DNA from: an uncultured Dehalococcoidia bacterium
Lineage (GTDB): Bacteria > Chloroflexota > Dehalococcoidia > Lucifugimonadales > GCA-2712585
Length of the DNA: 64,000 nucleotides
Direction: 5' to 3'
NCBI GenBank assembly: GCA_958295715.1
Contig: OY282371.1
Location: 2,111,697-2,175,696, forward strand
In this document: positions 31,111-39,024 of the stretch, piece after piece
How the letters are laid out: every line of letters starts with the position of its first letter
Position numbering within the stretch: the first letter of the stretch is position 1
Position numbers and translations under genes: made by a program
The notes under the pieces: model-generated
Database searches by the model: none
Told to the model about the DNA's origin: nothing
The model's input: the letters and a program-made list of their open reading frames with translations, nothing else

Positions 31111-32015
31111 AGCGTCTGCCCCCGTCCTTCTATAGATGCGCCTGAGTAGTGGGATATGAGGTCTTGCAAGGCCTTCACCTCCCGGTCGCCGAGGGCGGGG
31201 GCGGCCAGGGGCACGGAGGCCTCCGAGAGGGCGAGATATAGAGGAAGGATGTCCGGCTGCCGGGCCTTGAACGCCTCCAAGTGCCCGCGCAGAGTGGCGA
31301 CGTCTCCCCTGGCTATCGGCCCCGTTAGAGCCGCCTGAGGTCCCAGAGCCGCCGCGTTGCGAAGGGTGGCCCCGGCCATAGGAAGCATGGCCCGGAGACC
31401 CTCCTCCTCGGTGAACCCCAGGGAAGGCCACAACCCGGCGGCGGCCTTCAGCAGGGCCACCAGGGAGCCGCAGCTCATTACCGCCGAGGCGTGATAGAGG
31501 GGCCGGTCCGCCGGGGCGACGCGGATGGCCCTGCCGCCCAAGGCCGCGGCCATGGCCTCAAGGGTTTCCAGCATCCAACCCTCGCCCTCCACGGCAAAGG
31601 TCACGCCTTGGAACCGCTCCACGGCGTCGCGGCGCCCCGTCACCCCGGCGAAGGTCTGAAAGGGATGCAGGGAGCCGCAGGACGCCCCCATGCCGGCGGC
31701 GGGCCGCAGCAGGTCGAGGGAGCCGGCGCCGCTGCAATGAGCAACCCCCCGTCCCGGCGACCAGCCCAGCGACGCGGCGACGCGGCCTATGGCGTCGTCG
31801 GTGGTGGTGACGAAAACCAGGTCGCACCGGTCCGCCACCTCTTGGGGATGGGGCGTCGCAACGCAACCGGGTATCTCGCCGGCGAGGGCGTCGGCGGAGG
31901 TCTGGGAGCGGCTGTTCACCGACGCGACGCGGTAGCCGGCGTCGGCAAGTCCCAGGGCCAGGCTTCTGCCCAGGGTCCCGGCGCCGATGAATCCAACGGT
32001 CAGACCGGCGTTCAC
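31098..32015 (-). CDS. Rossmann/DUF2520 oxidoreductase, candidate ketopantoate reductase
   Basis: This is a 305-aa protein with an N-terminal NAD(P)-binding domain (VGFIGAGTLGRSLALGLADAGY, GxGxxG) and a C-terminal DUF2520 domain (GSLHPFQTFAG, PLYHASAVMSCGSLVALL). Proteins of this arrangement are often encoded beside panB/panC, and the ketopantoate reductase of Francisella (PanG) is, as I recall, of this type. Here it immediately precedes panB with a 13-bp overlap. I infer that it reduces ketopantoate to pantoate and replaces PanE. The start is GTG at 32015. The alternative is a generic proline-biosynthesis-like reductase. Confidence 0.75.
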   Translation of the reverse strand: MNAGLTVGFIGAGTLGRSLALGLADAGYRVASVNSRSQTSADALAGEIPGCVATPHPQEVADRCDLVFVTTTDDAIGRVAASLGWSPGRGVAHCSGAGSLDLLRPAAGMGASCGSLHPFQTFAGVTGRRDAVERFQGVTFAVEGEGWMLETLEAMAAALGGRAIRVAPADRPLYHASAVMSCGSLVALLKAAAGLWPSLGFTEEEGLRAMLPMAGATLRNAAALGPQAALTGPIARGDVATLRGHLEAFKARQPDILPLYLALSEASVPLAAPALGDREVKALQDLISHYSGASIEGRGQTLCGE

Positions 32016-32240
32016 GCCAAGGGACCCGGAGAGGGGATGGCCGCCCTTCCCGCGCGGAAGGGGGCTTCAGAAGATGCGCCGCGCTTTCCTGCCGTCTCGG
32101 TCCTCATCGGATCCCAGCGGCCTCCTGGGGATGCTGGATGCTCACCTCCCAAGGGGTAGATGGCCCGGTAATGATACCACGCGACACGCGGGGCTTCAAC
32201 GCGCCGGGGCCTTCACCTTCAGCCCAGCCCCTTCCCCAAG

Positions 32241-32269
32241 TTGACCGCTTCTGAGGGCGATGATAGCAT
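32241..32269 (+). promoter_or_regulatory. Promoter of the aminotransferase gene
   Basis: TTGACC (32241-32246), 17-base spacer, TAGCAT (32264-32269). About 38 bases before the start at 32308. The 290 bp between 32016 and 32307 otherwise holds only the divergent upstream region of the pan operon. Confidence 0.5.
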
Positions 32270-32307
32270 GTGCCCATCCCCACCCAAGCCCCCGCGCAGG
32301 AGCAGAC

Positions 32308-33534
32308 ATGTCCTCAACAACGCAATTCAACTACGCCGACCACTTCGCCAAGGGACTCCCGCCGCCCTCGGCCTCAGCCACCGTTGACAACCCCACCTAC
32401 AACTTCATTCTGGGGCACACCTGCCCCGACCTGGTGCCGGTGGAGGGCCTGGTGGAGGCCTCCGCCCGCGCCCTGCGAAAGGACGGCCCCGGCCTGGCCA
32501 TCAACCTTCACAACGGCGGCCTCCTGGGGTATCTGCCCCTGCGGGAGTTCCTGGTTCTCAAGCTGGGCCGGCATCGCGGCATCGACGTGACCGTGGACGA
32601 CATCCTCATCACCTCCGGCTCCCAGCCCGCCGCCATGCTCCTGAACGCGGCCCTGCTGGAGCCCGGCGACACCGTCATCGCCGAGAACTTCTCCTACGTG
32701 GGGATGCTAGGCGACATGCGGATGCGAAAGGTGAACATCGTGGGCGTTCCCGTGGATGAACACGGAATGCGCATGGACGCCCTGGCGTCGGCCCTCGACG
32801 ACCTGGCCGGCAGGGGCGTTACGCCCAAGTACATCTACACAATCCCCACCGTGCAAAACCCCACAGGCTCCGTCATGCCCATGGAGCGCCGCCGCCGTAT
32901 GCTGGAAATCAGCAAGGAGCGCGGCGTCCCCATTCTGGAGGACGACTGCTACGCCGACCTGGTCTTTGAAGGCGAGTGGGAGAAGGCCATCCGCTCCCTC
33001 GACGACTCGGGCCACGTGCTGCACATGGGTTCCTTCTCAAAGAACCTGGCGCCGGGGGTCAGGCTGGGCTACGTGGTGGCCCCCTGGGAGGTCCTGAGCC
33101 AACTGCTGCCCCTCAAGGGCGACATCGGCACCTCCACCTTTGGGCAGATGGTGGTGGCCGACTTCTTCCACAACCACTACGAGGAGCACCTGGAGACCCT
33201 GCGCTCCGGCCTCCGGAAGAAGCGGGACACCCTGTCGGCGGCCATCAGCGAGCACTTCGGCCCCTCGGTGGAACCCAACCACCCCAGGGGCGGCATCTAT
33301 CTGTGGGTGAAGTTCCCCGACGGCGTGGACACCCGGAAGCCCTTGGCGGCGGCGCGCAAGGAGGGCATCGGCTACAACCCGGGCTCCGACTGGGCCGTCT
33401 ATCCCGCCGACGACCGGCGCAACGGCAACAACTACATCCGCTTCTGCTACGCCCTCCCCACCGAGGATGAGATTTGGAAGGGAATCGAGTTGCTGGCCCA
33501 GGTCTTCCAGCGTGAACTGGGGTTTCCTTCTTGA
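32308..33534 (+). CDS. PLP-dependent aminotransferase, fold type I (2-aminoadipate/MocR-like), 408 aa
   Basis: This is a class I/II aminotransferase without a helix-turn-helix. It shows ILITSGSQPAAMLLNAALLEPGD, YIYTIPTVQNPTGSVM (Asn-Pro substrate pocket), EDDCYADLVFEGE (Asp that pairs with the pyridine), GSFSKNLAPGVRLGYVVAP with the PLP Lys, and RGGIYLWVKFP. This pattern is that of the 2-aminoadipate or aromatic/branched-chain aminotransferases. The substrate is uncertain. I start at the ATG at 32308 behind AGGAGCAGAC. In-frame residues back to 32260 have no motif. Downstream is a hydratase-family gene on the same strand. Confidence 0.9.
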   Translation: MSSTTQFNYADHFAKGLPPPSASATVDNPTYNFILGHTCPDLVPVEGLVEASARALRKDGPGLAINLHNGGLLGYLPLREFLVLKLGRHRGIDVTVDDILITSGSQPAAMLLNAALLEPGDTVIAENFSYVGMLGDMRMRKVNIVGVPVDEHGMRMDALASALDDLAGRGVTPKYIYTIPTVQNPTGSVMPMERRRRMLEISKERGVPILEDDCYADLVFEGEWEKAIRSLDDSGHVLHMGSFSKNLAPGVRLGYVVAPWEVLSQLLPLKGDIGTSTFGQMVVADFFHNHYEEHLETLRSGLRKKRDTLSAAISEHFGPSVEPNHPRGGIYLWVKFPDGVDTRKPLAAARKEGIGYNPGSDWAVYPADDRRNGNNYIRFCYALPTEDEIWKGIELLAQVFQRELGFPS

Positions 33535-33574
33535 GGAATGACGCCGCCCGCCGCCGGATGACAGGCCCGCCGGC

Positions 33575-34357
33575 ATGAACGCCGGGGAGCGGCTGGCCGC
33601 GGACCTCCTGCGCGCCCGGAGACACGGCGGCCTGATTCCGCGCTCGGCAGCCAAGGGTTTGGACTCCGTAACGGCGGCCTACGCCATTCAGCGAATCCAG
33701 GCGTCCTTGGAGTCCCTGCCCCGCGCGGGCTGGAAGGTTGGGGCCACCAGCCGGGAGCCGCAGAAGCTCTTGGGAACCGACGAGCCGGCCACGGCGCCGA
33801 TGCTCCGGCGCGACTGCTCCCAGTCCCCCGCGTCCGTGGCCATCTTCGAGGGGCAGAGGGCCAGCGTTGAGGGGGAGTTCGCCTTCCGCTTTGCCCGCGC
33901 CCTCCCGCCCAGGCCCGGCGCCTATGAACTTGACGAGGTGCTAGACGCCGTTGAAGTCCTGGTCCCGGCCATCGAAATCGTGGGGTGCCGGTTCGAGGGC
34001 GGCTACGACGGCCTGGGAGCCGTCAGGCTGGTGGCCGACGCCACGGCCCACACCGCCTTTGTAGAGGGGCCACGGAACGCCGGGTGGCGGGATATCGACC
34101 TTCCATCCCATCCCGTGCGGCTCTTCAAGAACGGGCGGTTGGCGGGTGAGGGCAGCGGCGCCAAGGCCCTGGACGGCCCCCTATCGGTGCTGCTGTGGAC
34201 GGCCAACCACCTGTCGCGCCTGGGCGAGGCCATAGAGGCGGGGGAGGTTGTGACCACCGGCACCTGCACGGGCATAACGCCCGTGGCCCCCGGCGACGCG
34301 GTGTCCGCCGACTTCGGCTCCTTGGGCCGGGTCGAACTGCGCCTGACCGCGGGCTAG
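33575..34357 (+). CDS. 2-oxopent-4-enoate hydratase/fumarylacetoacetase-family protein, 260 aa
   Basis: This is an FAH-fold protein of the MhpD class. GWKVGATSREPQKLLG precedes the metal-ligand set, with SVEGEFAFRF (Glu-x-Glu) and ALEIVG-like AIEIVG for the third Glu. The C-terminal GEVVTTGTCTGITPVAPGDAVSADFGSLG is the typical substrate-binding end. Members hydrate 2-hydroxypentadienoate or decarboxylate oxalocrotonate in meta-cleavage of aromatics. No other aromatic pathway gene is nearby, so the substrate is unknown. It follows the aminotransferase by 40 bases on the same strand. Confidence 0.85.
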   Translation: MNAGERLAADLLRARRHGGLIPRSAAKGLDSVTAAYAIQRIQASLESLPRAGWKVGATSREPQKLLGTDEPATAPMLRRDCSQSPASVAIFEGQRASVEGEFAFRFARALPPRPGAYELDEVLDAVEVLVPAIEIVGCRFEGGYDGLGAVRLVADATAHTAFVEGPRNAGWRDIDLPSHPVRLFKNGRLAGEGSGAKALDGPLSVLLWTANHLSRLGEAIEAGEVVTTGTCTGITPVAPGDAVSADFGSLGRVELRLTAG

Positions 34358-34385
34358 GGCGGACCTACCGTTATACGAACGCACA

Positions 34386-34394
34386 TGCTATAAT
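34386..34394 (+). promoter_or_regulatory. Extended -10 promoter (TGCTATAAT) of the AT-richer gene
   Basis: A perfect TGnTATAAT at 34386-34394 lies 28 bases before the ATG at 34423. No good -35 is seen, which is normal for extended -10 promoters. The predicted leader is about 20 bases. Confidence 0.6.
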
Positions 34395-34422
34395 CCTAGT
34401 AGACTTATCCACGGGATTGAGG

Positions 34423-35394
34423 ATGAATTCAGATACCATCGCCGCAGTAACTACAGCCTTGGACAACGCCATCGCAAAAGTAGCGGAAGAGCAGTTCGAT
34501 GGGCTTGGCAAAGAAATAACCGATCAGCAGACTGCCGAAAGAATCGTTTGCGCGCTCCGTTCGCTTGCAGGTCTGCAAGGAGGGATAATGCCTGAATACG
34601 ATGAGTGGGTTTCTCTTTTCTATTCACTCTGGTACCAGCCGACACAGATTAACTTGGCATATACCCTTGTCCTGCAAATACCAGAGGACAAGAACCCTCT
34701 CCTAACCGGCAATGACGATCTTCATCTTATTGATTTTGCCTGTGGAGCGTTGGCAATGAAATTCGGGCTGGCGTTAGCGGCGGCGGACATATGGCAGAAG
34801 CATTCCTTCTTTCCTAGAATTACTGTTGTGTCAAAAGACGAAAGCGTGTCTATGAAAAGTATCGGAGATAAGATTTGGAGACAATTCGTGAACGGGCTAG
34901 AGAAGAACCCTAAGCTCCATAATCTGCAAAGGGTATGCCGTAAGATGCTAGTCAACTCTCCCGCTGATTGTCCAACAACACGCTGGCTGACTGCTCTTCA
35001 CGTTGCTTACAGCAAAAATAACAAGGCCGTCAAAAACGCTCTTGATTGTATAGTGAAGATAGAGAAACCTGATGTAGTGTTGATTACGTCACATCCGGGA
35101 AGTGTTTCATATGCTTTCTCCCCTAACGCCAGTGGGTCAAATGAATATACCTGCAACGCAGGCGTCCTTTCCGACGAAACGGGCGAACCTCTTCAGTTGC
35201 ACGGAGAGTTTGAGGTCACCAGCGCCTTCAGGCAAAACCTATATGACACCAAAATTCGTCGCGGACATGATCTTTCACCTCTACTTGATGACTCCGATGA
35301 TGATTCGTTTGCGCGGAAATACCTGACAGCACACTCAACGAGTTGGACCACACCTTGGTTTAAGGCGAACTACTATATCTATACCAAGCGTTAA
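34423..35394 (+). CDS. Unknown protein, 323 aa, AT-richer, with a faint SAM-methyltransferase-like motif
   Basis: I do not recognise a family. In mid-protein LHLIDFACGALAMKFGLALA looks like motif I of a class I methyltransferase (hydrophobic-hydrophobic-D-x-x-C/G-G), followed after a gap by ITVVSKDESVSMKSIGDKIW and DVVLITSHPGSVSYAF, in the order expected for motif II and IV. The match is weak and could be chance. The base composition is clearly lower in GC than the flanking genes. The ATG at 34423 is chosen because of the extended -10 at 34386; a TTG six bases upstream is possible. The next gene, a radical SAM protein, starts five bases after the stop, so they form an operon. Confidence 0.6.
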   Translation: MNSDTIAAVTTALDNAIAKVAEEQFDGLGKEITDQQTAERIVCALRSLAGLQGGIMPEYDEWVSLFYSLWYQPTQINLAYTLVLQIPEDKNPLLTGNDDLHLIDFACGALAMKFGLALAAADIWQKHSFFPRITVVSKDESVSMKSIGDKIWRQFVNGLEKNPKLHNLQRVCRKMLVNSPADCPTTRWLTALHVAYSKNNKAVKNALDCIVKIEKPDVVLITSHPGSVSYAFSPNASGSNEYTCNAGVLSDETGEPLQLHGEFEVTSAFRQNLYDTKIRRGHDLSPLLDDSDDDSFARKYLTAHSTSWTTPWFKANYYIYTKR

Positions 35395-35399
35395 CAGCC

Positions 35400-36323
35400 A
35401 TGCCGCCTAACTCAAATCAGCAGCCCCTTCCGGGTCTCGGAGTAGCCGAGCGGCCTGTAGTCATGGGGCCTTCCCGCATTGGCGAGGCTCGAGTTGAGTA
35501 CGTATCCTCCCGCGAGATTTTGACCCGCGCCTCCGGGTTCATGGACGCCTACGACTTTACCCTGAATCCCTATAGCGGCTGCTTCTTCGGATGCACCTAC
35601 TGCTACGCCGCCTTCTTCAGCCATAGCGCGGCGGACCGCGACGATTGGGGTCGCTGGGTCAAGGTGAAGGAGAACGCCACAGAGTTGATGGCCGCCCGCA
35701 GGCCCGGCTCCCTCGACGGCAAGCTCATCTACATGAGCAGCGTCACCGACCCGTACCAGCCCATCGAGCGGGAGGTGAAGCTGACCCGCCAACTCCTTGA
35801 AATCATGGCCGAACGGCACAAGCCCAAGCTGGTGATACAGACCCGCAGCCCCGACGTGACCCGCGACTGCGACCTGTTCCGTCTCATTGAGGAGAAGGGC
35901 GGGCGCGTTCGGGTGAACATGACCGTGACCACCGACGATGAGGATGTCAGGCGCGCCTTTGAACCCTACTGCCCGTCCAACGACGCGCGGCTTCGCGCAA
36001 TCGCCGAGGCGCAATCCGACGGCGTTGACGCCTGCATCACCATGACGCCTCTGCTGCTGGTGAGCGGTCCGCCCGCCTTTGCCAACGACCTGGCGGCGAC
36101 CGGCGTCAAGAAGTTCATCATCCAGCCCTTCCACTTCAAGCGGGGCAAGTTCATAGCCACCACACGGGAAAAGGCCTTGGACCTAATGGCGGAGAAGCTG
36201 GGCTGCGACAGGACGCTGGTCATCGACAGGTACTTGGAGCATTACGAGGGCGTCCGCAGCATTCTGGCCGACGGATTGCCGGAACTGAGCGAGGGGAAAG
36301 ACGGCTTCAAGCCCCCCTTCTAG
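35400..36323 (+). CDS. Radical SAM protein (Rv2578c/SPL-like), 307 aa
   Basis: This belongs to the radical SAM superfamily. The cluster motif is CFFGCTYCY (CX3CX2C), within NPYSGCFFGCTYCYAAFF. It is followed by IYMSSVTDPYQPIEREVKLTRQLLE and RVRVNMTVTTDDEDVRRAFEPYCPS. These features resemble Rv2578c-like proteins and the C-terminal part of spore photoproduct lyase families. It should bind a 4Fe-4S cluster and SAM and generate a 5'-deoxyadenosyl radical. The substrate is unknown; nucleic acid is possible. It is co-transcribed with the unknown gene before it. Confidence 0.87.
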   Translation: MPPNSNQQPLPGLGVAERPVVMGPSRIGEARVEYVSSREILTRASGFMDAYDFTLNPYSGCFFGCTYCYAAFFSHSAADRDDWGRWVKVKENATELMAARRPGSLDGKLIYMSSVTDPYQPIEREVKLTRQLLEIMAERHKPKLVIQTRSPDVTRDCDLFRLIEEKGGRVRVNMTVTTDDEDVRRAFEPYCPSNDARLRAIAEAQSDGVDACITMTPLLLVSGPPAFANDLAATGVKKFIIQPFHFKRGKFIATTREKALDLMAEKLGCDRTLVIDRYLEHYEGVRSILADGLPELSEGKDGFKPPF

Positions 36324-36364
36324 GAACCGTGGGCGATAGAGCCTCTCAGCGCGGGACGAGGCTA

Positions 36365-38956
36365 TCAGGAGCCTAAGCTCCCAAAGATGAAGCGGCCAAA
36401 CTGGATGATTCCGTAAATTACCCCTCCCAATACTAACGCTAATATAACCAGCATCACAATAATGCCGAAAATATCTGAGCCTTTGAATTTCGCCGTAGCG
36501 CGTCGGTGAACGTGAGCGCGAATCACAGTCAGAAACACATCGCCAAACTGCTCCAACTTCACCTCGCCGACGCCGTGTATGCGAGACAGGCTGTCGCGGC
36601 TTTGGGGAACCCGGTAGGCCATCTGCTGGAGGGTATCGTCGCCAAACACCATGTGGGGGGCCACGCCCCTCTCAGAAGCTATCCGGCTCCGCAGCCGACG
36701 CAGAACTCCGAAAAGCTCCCGGTCATATTCTAAGCCGTCGCTATCGAGGCTTAGGGCCGCCGCTTCCGCCCGCGCCACATCCTCAACCGACTCTCCCTTT
36801 TGGGGCAGGGGCTTGGTCCTGTCGTAGGTGGGGCCTTGGGGTTTCGCCGTAGCGACTCGGCGGCGGCGGGCAAGGATGGCACGCTCGCTCAAGCCGAGTT
36901 TATGAGCGCGAATCTCCGTCAGAAACACCTCGCCAAATTCCTCCAACTCCACCTCACCAACGCCGTCTATGCGGGACAGGCTGTCGCGGTTTAAGGGAAC
37001 CCAGTAGGCCATCTGACGGAGAGTCTTGTTACTAAACACCATGTAGGGGGGCACACCTCTCTTAGAAGCTATCCGGCTCCGCAGCCGACGCAGAATCTCA
37101 AACAACTCCCGGTCATATTCTAAGTCATCGCTATAGGGACTTGGGGCCGCCGCTCCTACCTCCTCCACCTTGCCGCCGCGCTTCTTCGCGACCTGTTTTA
37201 CGCCTCGTTCGGGGCTTGGGACCGCCGTTCCCGCCCACCTTTTTCTCCATAGGAACAGCTTTGTCCTTTTACTAAGGAATTCATATCCGTCGGCCGTTAC
37301 GCCAATGGCGCCAAGGGACACCGTGTTATTCCGGTTCTTATTGTAGAGAAGACCTTCAGCAATAAGGAGTTCCGCGATTTCCTTTAGCTCGTCGCGCGTG
37401 AAGTCGTTGACGATGCCGTAGACGCTAAGCTTGTCGTGTTCATATTCCCTTATCCGCTCGGTCTTCGCGCCCAGAAGCACACTGCTGACGTAACCTATCC
37501 AGAATCTCTCACCTGTGCGCACTACCGCAGACACAAATTTTAGGGCTATTTCCGTCGCGTCGAACTCATTCCTGGTGGCGAGGCACACATCGCAGCCCTG
37601 GCAATTTCCGCTTGGCCAGTCTTCAGCGAAATAGTTGAGCAGATATTCCCTTCGGCAGGACTCCAACTCGCTATACTTTATAACCTGGTCCAGCCTCTCC
37701 TGGGACCTCCTCCGTTCCTCCTTGTCCCTGATCCGGTCTATGAAATACTGCGGCTTTCTCTTGTCTTCACGAGAGTAAAAGAGGACGCATTCGCTGGGGA
37801 GACCGTCCCGCCCGGCCCTACCCGTCTCCTGGTAGTACCCCTCCACAGAATTGGGCAGGTCGTAGTGGACTATGAGGCGTATGTTGGGCTTGTCTACCCC
37901 CATACCGAAGGCGATGGTGGCCGTTACGATTTTAACCTCGTCGCGCATGAACCGTTCTTGAGTCTCGCTGCGCGTTAACCACTCTTGAGCTTCGTCTCTG
38001 GTCTTCTCATCGAGACCGGCGTGGTAGGGCAAGGCAGAAAATCCCTCTCTACGCAGATATCTCGCCAGTTCTTCGGTGCTATCGCGCCTAGAACAGTAGA
38101 TGATGACCGATTCGTCTTGATATTTGCGAAGGAGGCCCAGCAATTCCTCTAATGGCTCTTGAGTTTTATAAAGCACAGTGTGTCTAATTGGACGCCCGCG
38201 ATGCCGATGGACTATTTCGCTCTGATTAGGCCTCTTATACAGCACCGTGTACCTGAGGTTGGGGCGGTTGAAGCTGGCCACAAACCTCTGGGGCTTATCC
38301 AGGCGCAGCTGCTGGACTATGTCTTCCCGCACCCTCTCCGTTGCGGTGGCAGTGAAGGCCGCAATGGGAACCTCTGGCGTTAAATGGGCGTGATGTTCGT
38401 GGGTGTCGCACTCATGAATATCGCGCTCATATTCGGGATGGTCGCCGTGATGCTCGTGCTCATCGCATTCGTGGATGTCGTGTTTGAGCCGCAAGTTGCC
38501 CAGGTTCCGATATTCAGGACGGAATTCGTGCCCCCACATGGAGATGCAGTGGGCCTCGTCCACGGCGACGAGGCTGACCTCCAGCCGGTCAAGAAAGTCC
38601 TGAAAGCCCGGAACGGCCAAGCGCTCCGGCGCAGCGTACAGGATCTTGATTTCACCTCTGAGAGCCCTTCTTTGGGTCTTCTCAATCTCGGCGCGTGTCA
38701 GGGAACTGTTTATGTAGGCCGCCTCAACGCCCTTGGTCTTCAGGTCATCCACCTGGTCCTTCATTAAGGCGATGAGGGGCGACACCACCAGGGTAACCCC
38801 GTCCAGCATGAGGGCGGGCAGCTGGTAGCAGAGGGACTTGCCGCTGCCCGTGGGCATGAGGGCCAAGACGTCCCGGCCCTCCATGACGCTGGAGATTATC
38901 TCCTCTTGGAGGGGCTTGAACTCGTAGCCAAAGTGTTTTTTGAGGAGGTCGCGCAC
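36365..38956 (-). CDS. recQ: RecQ-family DNA helicase with His-rich insertion, two HRDC domains and C-terminal membrane segment, about 863 aa
   Basis: The helicase domain has PTGSGKS (Walker A, residues 36-42) and DEAH (133-136), the usual WGHEFRPEYRNLG and the aromatic-rich region, then a RecQ-C zinc site (Cys in SCRREY...GNCQGCDVC), a winged helix, and two nearly identical HRDC domains in tandem. The last 40 residues are a hydrophobic helix (DIFGIIVMLVILALVLGGVIYGIIQF). Residues 158-191 form an extra His/Asp/Glu-rich piece with a repeated DIHECD.HEHH motif. I place the start at the GTG at 38956. A GTG at 38977 is in frame, but TATAAT lies between them. Confidence 0.85.
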   Translation of the reverse strand: MRDLLKKHFGYEFKPLQEEIISSVMEGRDVLALMPTGSGKSLCYQLPALMLDGVTLVVSPLIALMKDQVDDLKTKGVEAAYINSSLTRAEIEKTQRRALRGEIKILYAAPERLAVPGFQDFLDRLEVSLVAVDEAHCISMWGHEFRPEYRNLGNLRLKHDIHECDEHEHHGDHPEYERDIHECDTHEHHAHLTPEVPIAAFTATATERVREDIVQQLRLDKPQRFVASFNRPNLRYTVLYKRPNQSEIVHRHRGRPIRHTVLYKTQEPLEELLGLLRKYQDESVIIYCSRRDSTEELARYLRREGFSALPYHAGLDEKTRDEAQEWLTRSETQERFMRDEVKIVTATIAFGMGVDKPNIRLIVHYDLPNSVEGYYQETGRAGRDGLPSECVLFYSREDKRKPQYFIDRIRDKEERRRSQERLDQVIKYSELESCRREYLLNYFAEDWPSGNCQGCDVCLATRNEFDATEIALKFVSAVVRTGERFWIGYVSSVLLGAKTERIREYEHDKLSVYGIVNDFTRDELKEIAELLIAEGLLYNKNRNNTVSLGAIGVTADGYEFLSKRTKLFLWRKRWAGTAVPSPERGVKQVAKKRGGKVEEVGAAAPSPYSDDLEYDRELFEILRRLRSRIASKRGVPPYMVFSNKTLRQMAYWVPLNRDSLSRIDGVGEVELEEFGEVFLTEIRAHKLGLSERAILARRRRVATAKPQGPTYDRTKPLPQKGESVEDVARAEAAALSLDSDGLEYDRELFGVLRRLRSRIASERGVAPHMVFGDDTLQQMAYRVPQSRDSLSRIHGVGEVKLEQFGDVFLTVIRAHVHRRATAKFKGSDIFGIIVMLVILALVLGGVIYGIIQFGRFIFGSLGS

Positions 38957-39024
38957 ACAGGTATTATACCCGCCCACGCGTTGACGCGCCCCTCATGTTG
39001 GGGGCTGCGGGTCGGCCGGTGCGC

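Noticed and set aside
31111..31431. Long PanB N-terminal extension
   Set aside because: Low-complexity Gly/Arg/Pro, antisense to no family and inside the DUF2520 gene; PanB starts at 31110.
34195..34422. Upstream start of the AT-richer gene inside the hydratase gene
   Set aside because: The overlapping part is a GC-rich shadow of the hydratase frame, and the extended -10 lies after it.
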